64,000 nt of DNA from Darksidea phi (lineage: Eukaryota; Ascomycota; Dothideomycetes; Pleosporales; Lentitheciaceae). Of this stretch, positions 1-8,546 are shown in pieces. Location: positions 1 to 64,000 of the forward strand of contig JASJFT010000161.1 of NCBI GenBank assembly GCA_030770425.1, in the 5' to 3' direction. Position numbers and translations under genes: made by a program. How positions within the stretch are numbered: position 1 is the first letter of the stretch; the number at the start of each line of letters is the position of its first letter. The notes under the pieces were generated by a model. That model was not told the DNA's origin. It did not search any database and saw only the letters and a program-made list of their open reading frames with translations.

Positions 1-73
<73 letters not shown>
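1..73. repeat. Poly-C homopolymer at the window edge
   Basis: The first 73 bases are all C. Nothing biological in fungal chromosomes normally looks like this, and fungal telomeres are usually TTAGGG-type repeats. A terminal poly-C is what a poly-G sequencing artefact looks like after reverse complementing, so this is most likely an artefact at a contig end. A true homopolymer is possible but less likely. Confidence 0.9.
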
Positions 74-74
<1 letters not shown>

Positions 75-343
75 CGTAGCTACTCACTACCCATGGCCCG
101 CAAATTCATACTAGCTTGAAAGACTTCATTGCCGCCAATCGCTTCATGATGGCTTGGGCGGCCGATTGTGGAACACAGATTATCGAATTAATGCATGCCT
201 AAAATGACATATACAATCCGAGCGGCGGTTGGTATTGCAGTTACGACAGAGGCATTCCACGACGTATGTGCTCAACTTTTCAACGTTCCTCGCAGATAGA
301 AAGAAACCCGAATCTCTAGATAGGTCGACATAGATTCCCACTC
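74..343. other. Intergenic, no gene seen
   Basis: About 270 bases of ordinary composition between the poly-C run and the stop codon of the DUF1349 gene. It probably holds that gene's 3' untranslated region. No ORF, repeat or RNA gene was recognised. Confidence 0.5.
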
Positions 344-1051
344 TCATAGCTTCCTCTCATAATCTAAAACTTCGACCTCGACTCCTTCTCCAAACTCTGC
401 CTGCAATTCTCCATCCCCGCCCTCCTTCGTTGGCCTACAAACATACCCCGCAACGCCCACGCTCCACCCCTTCTCCTCGGCAAACACCCAATTGAGCTCT
501 CTCAAAGGCCTTCTCTCAACCTCCTTCCCTTCACCATCCCTGACAATCTGATATACCCACAAACTCTTGCCCAGCTGATCCTTCTCCCTCCTGGCTTCAA
601 TAGTAACGGTAGGTCTCGAACTGTTTCCAGCAAAGTCGGAAAGGGGCACGATGCTCCAATCGGCCCAGGCATCGCAGCCTACGGTCGAGATGTAGGGTTT
701 CCCGTAGTACCATTCAATGCCGGTTTTGAGCCACTTGTCTTTTCCCTCTGGGAGGCCAGGCATGGTGAAGTGTAGGAGCAGGCCAGCTTGGTCGTATTGA
801 CGCAGTTCATTTCCCGGCGGCAGGGCGAATGTCAAACGAGCCCTCTGGAACGCTTCCAGTCCATACTGCAGGACGGGCGCTGGATGGGTTGGTGCCGTGA
901 AGACGTTGTGGGAGGGAGGCTTGCGCCAGATGTCTGTCCCCGGTGGAGAGGTGAGATTGAAGGGCGGAATAGCAGTGGTCTTGGTGGCGTGACTCATTGT
1001 TGCAAGTATGAAGAGAACACAAATGAAGTTTAGAGTTGTGCGGAACAACAT
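344..1051 (-). CDS. DUF1349 family protein with a signal-like N-terminus
   Basis: Single-exon gene of 235 aa. The body matches the DUF1349 family (beta-sandwich, concanavalin A-like fold; the yeast relative is described as a regulator of enolase). The visible hallmarks are a WRKPPS start, QYDQAGLLLHF (~85-95), KWLKTGIEWYYGKPYIS, a DWSIVPL segment and a REL.WVF strand near 185-190, in the family's usual order and over its usual length of about 200 aa. The first ~20 residues are hydrophobic and end in ATMSHA, so a secretory signal peptide is plausible, although most family members are cytosolic. The reading frame is intact, unlike the decayed sequence on its right. The molecular function of the family is not established. 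Confidence 0.8.
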   Translation of the reverse strand: MLFRTTLNFICVLFILATMSHATKTTAIPPFNLTSPPGTDIWRKPPSHNVFTAPTHPAPVLQYGLEAFQRARLTFALPPGNELRQYDQAGLLLHFTMPGLPEGKDKWLKTGIEWYYGKPYISTVGCDAWADWSIVPLSDFAGNSSRPTVTIEARREKDQLGKSLWVYQIVRDGEGKEVERRPLRELNWVFAEEKGWSVGVAGYVCRPTKEGGDGELQAEFGEGVEVEVLDYERKL

Positions 1052-1780
1052 GATGGTGCTACGGTCGAGTACTTATAGCTACTGGACCAATACGAGCACG
1101 TGTTGTTAACGAATCAGCAAAGTGAGTCAAAGGAAGTTTGCAGCTGAGCGGCGGCTGTACCAACCATCTCCGGAATAGAGCCATCATCAAGGGCATCCGT
1201 TATTTATACGTGGGGAGTTGGTGGGTTGGGTTGGGAAACTTTCCTCATTAAGTAACTCGGCTGCAAATACCGGTGCACTTGTGCCTGATTTCGGCTGCTC
1301 CAGGCCGCCGCTTATAGTGGCCTTTCCCCGCCTCCGCACAACGACCGGCACCGCTTTAACTCGAGTTTCCCGCCTCATTCCAGCATGGTCACCCCCACCA
1401 TCACACCCCGGTGTGCCGTCTCCAACATGCTTATAATCGTAGGCCTCCTCACAGATGATGGCGCTAACTTAACGCCCCCTGGTGTACTTCCTTCCACCTA
1501 GGTGCCTACAACTCATCGTTGCTGTTGCTGCTTCCGCTATGCATTTCTCCCTTCCATCCCCATCCCAATGACATCTCGTACTGTCGCCCCCAGTTCAACT
1601 GGGATCGCTGGCGCTCCCTCCACCATCAAGCTTCGAAGGCACACTCGCCCAGCAGTTGCCGTTGCCGTCGTTATCCCTCAAAGGACGACAACCCGCCGAA
1701 GCGCCGCCATTGCTGTTCCTTGAACTACCGCGCGCACCGTCCCCCCTCTTACACCCCCCAAGCGCGCGCGCCGCTATCCC
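1052..1780. other. Intergenic with no supported gene
   Basis: This is the upstream region of the DUF1349 gene followed by C-rich and pyrimidine-rich sequence from about 1500. Several short overlapping frames are open here but none has a recognisable domain, an ATG that leads into the downstream fragment, or convincing codon structure. The pyrimidine-rich part could be the 5' end of the broken gene that follows. Confidence 0.4.
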
Positions 1781-1789
1781 TCGAAAGCC

Positions 1790-2250
1790 CACTTGCACCT
1801 ATGACTCCACCGAGTCCGACCTCGACTATAGCTCCGATGCAGAAACAGACTCGGTGGATGAGAGGACGCGCTCAGACAGAGCCACGCTTTCGGACGTAGA
1901 GTCTGACGAAGCAGATGCGATTTTGATAAGTGCGCAACGCTTCGGAGAAGGCGGTTCAGCACAACTAAGGCGTGCCGACCGAACTAAGGCGCTCATACAG
2001 AGGGAAGGCGAGCTATGGACACGGTAGGTTTATCTTTCCCACTTGCTTCCACAGCCTGCGCGAGATCTAGTCTTCTTCAACCAACGAGAAGACACCAAGC
2101 TCGCAGACTACCCTGATGAGTTTCACTATCACGACAAGGCTGGTAAGGCGTTACCTGTTATATGCTTGACAATGGCGCAGATGTTGATATTGAAGTATGT
2201 TAGAAGTCTGGTTCCCAAAATGATACCCATGCATAGACGAAAACAGATAT
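1790..2250 (+). pseudogene. Truncated gene fragment with an acidic linker, frameshifted
   Basis: The product is not recognised. An open stretch encodes a serine/aspartate-rich linker (DSTESDLDYSSDAETDS and on) ending in EGELWTR, then a good donor (gtaggt at 2024). A matching acceptor follows at 2054 and the next exon reads DLVFFNQREDTKLADYP. A second short intron-like gap (donor ~2142) leads to a short tail that stops near 2253. The two main exons do not join in frame: the joined frame hits a stop within five codons, and it would read through if one more base were present near the GAGAT at ~2062. No ATG in this frame leads into the first exon. I read this as the remnant of a gene cut off on both sides and frameshifted. 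A missed exon boundary is the alternative. Confidence 0.4.
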
Positions 2251-2253
2251 GTT

Positions 2254-2417
2254 AGGGATAATTTACACAAACAGACCATTGTTATGCGACCATATGTGTT
2301 CTTGGAGAGCTTTACAAACAAGGGTCTTAGTATGGCACTAAGTGAAATTATGAACCAAGAATTAGATCCAGCATACCATCAGCCCCATCAATGTCTCCAA
2401 GGTGTAGTTTGATTGTT
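2254..2417. other. Spacer between gene fragments
   Basis: A short AT-leaning spacer between two unrelated coding fragments on opposite strands. No feature was recognised. Confidence 0.4.
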
Positions 2418-2936
2418 TTATCTCAGTGCCGCAGGCAGTGATAAGCCACATTGCTTTCCAATAATCAGGCATTCCGCAAGAACTTTATAGGCCTGCGTTT
2501 GAACTGGTCCTTGGTTTTGCTGGGATATTAAGGCACTCATTGTCTGTGGGACTGCCTCAGCAATTAACCCTCGTGGGCACTGGGGTTGTTCTGAAAGAGA
2601 AGTAGGCATGTTGAGGAAACGGCACTGTCCTTTTTCTCTTGAACGCTGAGCGAATTGGATGGTAGCAGTAAGGAAGAGAAGTAACCTGGGGGAGTCGTGG
2701 CCTTCGCTGATGGCAACAAGCTCATTGGCGCATACCTGGTTCGCATCGCTGAACAGTTGATCCTCATAGCTGCCGCCGATATATCCTTCGTAATACTCGG
2801 CGATAACCGTCGAGAAGTATTCAATCGGCCGCAGATCTTTATTTTCAAGCATGGCGATGTGCGTTGTAAAGAGGGCTACCGTCCGGGCCACGTTCTCTGT
2901 CCTTTTTTTCATTCTGAATGCAGCCATCAAAATCAA
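2418..2936 (-). pseudogene. Unrecognised coding fragment (C-terminal part of a lost gene?)
   Basis: An open frame of 172 codons on the minus strand has good protein-like composition, including KYF/EYF-type helices, YIGGSYEDQLFSDANQ and AISEGHDSPRLLLFL. I do not recognise the family. The frame opens at a TTG; the first ATG is three codons in, at 2927, directly after an in-frame stop. Upstream sequence (2937-3060) reads as protein-like peptide in another frame (AYHRDAGEFLHYGVREFLIDF), which suggests a frameshift near 2925. It sits between other broken genes. I treat it as the surviving 3' part of a degraded gene. A short real gene with an unseen first exon is possible. Confidence 0.35.
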
Positions 2937-3059
2937 TCAGGAACTCGCGGACTCCGTAGTGCAAGAACTCCCCCGCGTCTCTGTGATAGGCAATAGAGGC
3001 ACAGTGTGAAAACGCCCTGGCTATGATAACATCCCCTTCTCTCCATCCATGTCGAACCG

Positions 3060-3330
3060 TTGCGAGTTGACCTCCGAGCCTACGAGGACCGAAGTTACCA
3101 GCAGGGCTTCAAGATCTACAGTAGAGACCACTCGAAATACCTTGGTTGGGAGATCCGTCATGGCCGCCAGGTTTCTGGGGTTCCTGTCCACAACCAGCCG
3201 GACATCAAACTCGCAATATACCTACGCCCATTTTCGCAATTTGTCCATCTGGTTATTCTTGACAAGGTACTACAATCCGGACATCGCCTCCCAGCGGCCA
3301 ATCGACGAGTATTTCGGATAGAGTATCACC
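3060..3330 (-). pseudogene. Degenerate coding stretch with RIP-like TAG stops
   Basis: Both strands show protein-like frames here, so the strand is uncertain. The plus strand has 102 open codons. On the minus strand a frame near 3290-3060 reads SGL-stop-YLVKNNQMDKLRKWA-stop-VYCEFDVRLVV and continues into DLPTKVFRVVSTVDLEALLV. Both stops are TAG at places where CAG (glutamine) would restore the frame, which is what RIP does. The family is not recognised. It may belong to the same lost minus-strand gene as the fragment just below it in coordinate. Confidence 0.3.
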
Positions 3331-3954
3331 AGTTAAAGAGCAAACGGGACGCGGAAGGAAAGGCTTAGGGTCTTGATTATAATATCAACTTGTCTTGATA
3401 AATCCTCGTATTATACGGCAAAAAGCTGTTCTTAAAGCTCTAGTAGCTGTTTAGCCTACTCTTTCAATAGTTCTGTAGACCCTTTCAGGGAGACGACTCT
3501 CGGAGTAGGCAATCTATCCACCCACGCTCCGCGTTTAAGTAGTAGTTTAATAATCTCCCTGGAATTCGCCTAAATAGCTCGAATTAACGGTGTGTCGCTA
3601 TAGCTAGCTTTGCCCTCGATCCGAGCGTTCCGGTCTAGAGTGGAAATACGATGTCCTTGTGCTCTCCAGTAACCGCAATATAGAGTATAGTTAAATTACT
3701 TCGATCTTTGGAATTAACGTGGGCACTATAATCGAGCAACAACTCTACCACGTCTCGGTGGCCCCGGGTGGCGGCCCAGAAAAGTAGTGTCCGGCTATAG
3801 TTATCCTTTCGCGAGGTGAGACGAGGGAAGAAAACATGGTCGGAGGCATGCTGATCGAGTAATATCTTGGCCCAGGCTAGATTACTAAAGTACGCAGCTC
3901 ACATCTGGTGCAGATATTGCAGATGCACCCCACGGTTCGTCTGGCTTAGCGTAC

Positions 3955-4425
3955 ATTACCAAGGAGACGAGTAACGAACCTAAGGAGGAAAATTTAACAG
4001 ATGCGAATCGCATCAGATACCAGGCCTGCTACCTGGACGAAAAAGGAACTCTGTTGGCGAAATCGCCTTACCAACATTCGAAGCTAGTTCTTCACACGGA
4101 CGAGCGAAAGGATGATCGGGATACTTCTACTGACGCTGTTTTCGACATCATCACACATGTCGCAACCGAGTCAGTCAACAGCCCGCAAGATACAAGCCGA
4201 CCCTTCATCACTTTGGTTGATGTAAGTTTGTTAGATACCGCGATTCCCACTGCCACTGTTAATTCATCTACTATAAGAGGTCGGGCGGCGAGAACGATCC
4301 ATTGAAGGATGGGGACCAGCTTTTCTTTATCTTGAAGACGACTTGATGGAGCAGCCGCCGATAGATTCCACCAAGGCCTTTGGTAATACCACGAAGAATG
4401 TCATTAATCTTGCGCTAACTCCTTC
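3955..4425 (+). other. Plus-strand ORF inside the NLR remnant, unassigned
   Basis: A plus-strand frame is open for over 90 codons (about 3955-4220), reading YQACYLDEKGTLL and FDIITHVATESVNSPQD, and meets a canonical donor (gtaagt, ~4221). Splicing to an acceptor at ~4278 keeps the frame open through GWGPAFLYLEDDLMEQPP to a stop near 4458. The second half is antisense to recognisable NACHT sequence, so that half is probably a shadow. The first half lies where NACHT homology on the minus strand is lost, so it may be a foreign fragment inserted into the NLR gene. I do not recognise the family and am unsure it is real. Confidence 0.2.
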
Positions 4426-4776
4426 CCTTGAGCTCATTACTGACGAACCCAACCTATAAAAAGGTTCTTTCAGTGCCGTCCAACAGGGCCTGCCGAACTT
4501 GCAGGATCATTTCCTCTAAAAGGTTTTGCTCGGATGCTAGTTCGGCAACTTTGGCGAAGGTGTATCTCTCGACATCATTCGAAATCTCTACATCCGATTC
4601 ATCCAGTTTAATTCGATGGTATCGGCCCGGCTTGCTCTTTAAAAGTGCCCGCTAGGGGCGGGAGAGAAGAATAAGCTTCAGGCTTAGCCTTATTTTCTCC
4701 TCACGCTCCGATAAATAGTTCTCTAAGGCGTCGAGAAGCTGCCCGAGAGATTCTTTTTCGCGCTCATCTAGGCTAT

Positions 4777-4793
4777 CAGACACACACACACAC
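4777..4793. repeat. (CA)n microsatellite
   Basis: A short pure run of alternating C and A lies inside the decayed NLR remnant, downstream of its NACHT region. It is consistent with neutral, non-coding sequence. Confidence 0.7.
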
Positions 4794-6374
4794 TACTCGT
4801 CAAGATCTTCTCTACCAAAGCAGGGTTAGGAAAAGCTTCTACAAGGAGACAAAGCTAGAAATAGTATATTTGGTCGTTTCAGACTCTTCGAAGGGGTTCT
4901 TAATATATTGTACTAAGTAGGGATGGAAGTTGAGCCATTGATGTATAATACCTCTTATTCTAGTCACTACCGTGTTCCGATTTTTGGCACGGTTACTACA
5001 GAATTAGTAAAGGAGAACATCCTTGGTCGAGCCAACCACTAGCTGCAACACCTCGGTAATATAAATAACCAGCATCGTTTTCCTCTTCCAGGGCCGCCTG
5101 AGATCCAGAGGAGTGGTGGATCGGCACCTATCAGCCACTCTTGATGGGTAGGGTGTTGTATAAGCCATTCGGAGGTGCCGATTACCTTCTGTCCTTTTAG
5201 TATAATAAGAGAGTTTCGGTCAACTTCCGGTCTGTTAAGAGCAAAGCATCGAGAACAGGTCGGCCTCCGCATGTGTCTGCTGCCAGAGACACTGGCTTTG
5301 GGGCCGGGGGGATCAACGAGAGAATTTTTCTGGCATATGCTGCGGCGGTAGCGGCGGCGTAGGCGTGCGTGCCAGAGCTTGGAATTGTGCGAATCTGCAT
5401 AGTCACAGATTCCCCGGATGACCAGGCACTGAGCGGCGTCCATCAAGCCAGCCGCCTCTATCTCGAACCAAAGGATTCCATGCTCACGCACCTACTTGTC
5501 CCGGGTCGCACCATGGCTCATCAACTATTTACCAGACGCAACCAGGCCATAATGAATATTAGGATTCTAGGTCTCGCGCGGTAGCCGATGGCAGATTCTA
5601 TCGGGGTTGCAATAATTGCACCGGTCTTCTACGGGCTCAATGGTTGTATGATCATAATCCCAGTCGAAGAGGGCGTCCTGCTCCCGGTCTGGATTAGCAT
5701 ATGCAAGGGCGTTCCTTCTGCACAATCTCGGAGATATAAAGGGGTATCTGACTTTCGCCGAAGATGCTATTGTTTCGGCCTTGCCCGTCGCTGTGAGAAG
5801 TAGGACTGATGGCTGATTTAACGCCCCGCTGCCGATAAACTGATCTTCCGCGCACCCGCTCTCAAAATCGTACTGGATGAGGCCCGGCGGGGCCGCTGCC
5901 GGTTTACTCACAACAATGTCGCCAACAAGAATATCCTCTTTCATATTTGGCACTCCTCCAGTGCCGACCATCAGGCTGAACCGGACGGATTTGAAGTTCG
6001 CGCGAGTATGACATTATGAGCGTCGAGACTCCCTAGAACATAGATGTTGGGTCATTCGCAGTCGGATCCGCAGGTAGGTTGGCGTGAATGCGATCAAGCA
6101 TTGCCTTGGCCGCCGCCTCGACAGGTAGAGCGCAAACCCATCCGATGGTGTAGTCATCTCGGGAGACCATTTCTGGACAGTGCGCGGCGGATCCACGGCG
6201 AGAGACTAATGAGGGAATCGCTTCTGGGCTGTGAAAGCCTGCGTAAGGGCGATTGCGTGTACGTACATGGCGCATAAAATAGCGACATGAAAGATCTGGG
6301 CGAGCTCCCCCAAATATCAAATTTACCCGGTGCGAACTAAGAGGACAGTAAACTATCGGCCTTATGTTATGCAA

Positions 6375-7149
6375 AGGAAGCTAATGGGTAATATATTTAG
6401 CAAGTATTGTCCTAATAGATACTTATTACTTTGGCTAGTCCTTATGTAATACCATTCGAAATAGCTTTTGGCTATTACTTACTTATTAGTACTACTTATA
6501 TAGGTTTTTAGGGGTGTATACTTTAGCTAAGGTTAGAGGCTATACGAAAGGATAAGAAGGAAGAGCAGCGCTTAAAAGCGCCTAGTCGAGGTTATACCGT
6601 GTATTATTCAAAGTTGAAGTCCACTTTAAGTAATAAGAGATACTTAAGATAGAGCTTCGTAAAATACGTTTAAACCGCCTATAGTAAGTAGTGGTTATAA
6701 AGTATTACTTGGACCCAGTAGAGGCGACCATGCTTACTATACATTACCACTTCTACCAGGCTTGTTTTATAGAATATATGTATATATATTATTACTGCAA
6801 ATATGGAAGAGCGGGGTGCAGAGCCTGGCGAAGACTAGGATATATGAATGGCACCTGGCTTGGTCAGCGTTGCAAGCTCGTATGGCGTCGAAATGCAGGT
6901 GTTGCCTTGCGTAGTACTCGGAGTCGCTCCGCATAAGGCATGATGCCAGTGGTGGTAGAGAAGATATCGGCTAGATATTAGGTGCGGGTAGAGATTCTCC
7001 GAGCTGGACAAGCCCGTGAAAAAGTGGCCATTTGATTGTAGTTTAATCGCGTGAGCTGAAAGAACTTTGATACTGAGTGATATAGAGCTGATACTGGAAT
7101 ACAATGTCTTGATTTGCGGATATATACACGTTGTACACGTCTAGCTCTC
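6375..7149. other. AT-rich, RIP-like gene-free stretch
   Basis: From about 6380 to 6820 the sequence is strongly AT-rich and full of TA dinucleotides, with no usable frame on either strand. This resembles RIP-mutated repeat DNA, probably an old transposable element that can no longer be identified. Composition returns to normal from about 6830. The last ~300 bases lie just beyond the NDUFS3 stop codon and probably include its 3' untranslated region. Confidence 0.6.
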
Positions 7150-8182
7150 CTATTTCTTCTGCTCTCCCTCCTTGGGCGGCTCTGGCTTCGGCGTGGGTAG
7201 CTTAAACTGGAAAGTATGGTCAGTGTGCTATTCAAGGACGAATACAAAAGGTGAATTGAGGACGAACCTGATCTGGCGTCTTGCTATCACCTGGTCCGAC
7301 CGGCTCCCACACAGTTGAGCCGCCACGGAAGTTCCTAAAGGCCTGTGTCATCTCTAGAGGCTCCGTGACAATCCGCTTCTTCTCTTCGTCCCATCTGATC
7401 TCGGTGTATCCAGTCATCGGAAAGTCCTTCCGCAATGGGTGGCCATCGAACCCGTAGTCAGTCATGATGCGCCTTAGATCTGGGTGCCCAACGAAGAACA
7501 CGCCGAATAAATCATACACTTCTCGTTCGTACCAATTCGCTCCGTCGTAGAGATCGCAAATACTAGGCACCGGCGTCGCCTCATCTGCGTATGTCTTGAC
7601 CCTAAGCCGTGAATTGTGCCGGATGCTGAGCATGTTGTAGACCACCTCGAAGCGCTGATCTTTGGTGGGGTAATCAACGGCTGTGATGTCCGAGACTTGG
7701 GTATATTCGGCGGCCGTGTGGTACTTGAGGAACGTGAAAACGGGGATAACGCCGGAGGGAGGGATGTAGATGGTCAGTTCGTCCTTCCAGACGGAGAACC
7801 TGGCGTTCGATTAGACAGGCCATGGTCTGGTTGGGAGCATTGCATACTGCTGTACATATTTCGGCATACAGGACATGAGATACTGCCCATATTTGTGGAG
7901 TGCCTCGGCCTTCTCTTTGTACTTGTCGGTCGGGTTCACAATGGCAGCCTTGAGCTTGCCTGTGGGGTCGCGGGGAGCATACTGCGCACGCCGTTAGGGC
8001 ATTTGGCTATCGAATTTTCCTCAATGGATACGCACTCGCATGTTTGGCGTCTCGGAGCTTTCGCCAGCGACCTCCTTCGCCCGTAATGTCGACGCTGCAA
8101 AAGTGCGCATGGCGGTGCGAGAACAGCCCGCGGAGCGCACGGCGGCGCCCAATGGCCGACCGACAGCCTGGCGCAGCGCCAT
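7150..8182 (-). CDS. NDUFS3: NADH-ubiquinone oxidoreductase 30 kDa subunit (complex I NDUFS3/NuoC)
   Basis: A core subunit of the peripheral arm of mitochondrial complex I, at the matrix side. Four exons: 8182-8036, 7981-7848, 7799-7268 and 7206-7150, joining to 289 aa. The first ~45 residues ([20 protein letters not shown] and on) are Arg/Ala-rich without acids, a typical mitochondrial presequence. The family signature is clear at ~185-206: [20 protein letters not shown], followed by [18 protein letters not shown]. The tail is the usual short Pro/Lys-rich extension. Length agrees with fungal orthologues (~280-290 aa). It is transcribed away from NOT4, with 364 bp between the two start codons. 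Identification is near certain; exon ends rest on splice signals and phase. Confidence 0.95.
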
Positions 8183-8546
8183 AGTGAGAGTACAAGGTGG
8201 TGAGCTGCGTGCAGCAGGTGAGGGCGGCGGGTGGTGATGATGTCGTCGTCGGCCTCAAGCTCCTCTAGCAAGCGAGACTTGCCGTAGCACGGAGCTGGGC
8301 TAGACTTGGGCACGTGATTGCGCTAAGACCTTCCAGCTTTGCACGCCTGCGCATCAACGCCCCCGTCCTCCATCGCGAGTGCATCCTTTCCTCTCTTCCC
8401 ATTCACGGTCGGCGTTTGTCCCTTTCGTGCGCAAGTGCTTTTGTACTCACTCGGCCAGAGAAGCCTACAGCTGTCTCTTCTGGATCCCCTTTCGCCCAAT
8501 CGCCACCCCATTGCGCTTGACAACGCACCTCTCTACGCCCACCATC
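8183..8546. promoter_or_regulatory. Divergent promoter region NDUFS3 / NOT4
   Basis: 364 bp separate two divergent start codons and must hold both promoters and 5' untranslated regions. The half next to NOT4 is rich in pyrimidine tracts, common in front of fungal housekeeping genes. No TATA box stands out. Confidence 0.55.

Larger units (their letters stand above)
3400..6170 (-). pseudogene. NLR-type gene remnant: nucleoside phosphorylase - NACHT - ankyrin, RIP-decayed
   Basis: The minus strand carries the remains of one large STAND/NLR gene, read right to left. It starts at an ATG at 6170 with MVSRDDYTIGWVCALPVE, the classic N-terminus of fungal nucleoside-phosphorylase (PNP_UDP) NLRs. A frame change near 6035 leads to VLGSLDAHNVILA. 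About 25 residues are then missing before VRFSLMVGTGGVP (from ~5990) and DILVGDIVVSKP. The frame later runs through TAG stops at 5567-5569, 5525-5527 and 5492-5494, the last two where related proteins have Gln. EAAGLMDAAQCLVIRGICDY (~5450-5390) ends the phosphorylase domain, with a frameshift at ~5360 before YAAATAAAYARKILSLIP. A NACHT P-loop (GGPGRGK, ~5090) is split by a one-base loss. Later NACHT sequence shows at 4660-4440 (LLEEMILQVRQALLDGTE) and 4350-4240 (LVPILQWIVLAARPL). Ankyrin-like repeats lie at 3910-3640 (LLFWAATRGHRDVVELLLDY). Such proteins are thought to act in non-self recognition and cell death. This copy cannot make a full product. Confidence 0.85.

Noticed and set aside
788..1033. 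Plus-strand and second minus-strand frames overlapping the DUF1349 gene
   Set aside because: They are shadows: the DUF1349 frame carries all recognisable family motifs.
4428..4655. Plus-strand frames at 4430-4660 that look protein-like (for example a stretch with GNFGEGVS)
   Set aside because: They are antisense to clear NACHT sequence on the minus strand, which explains the open frame.
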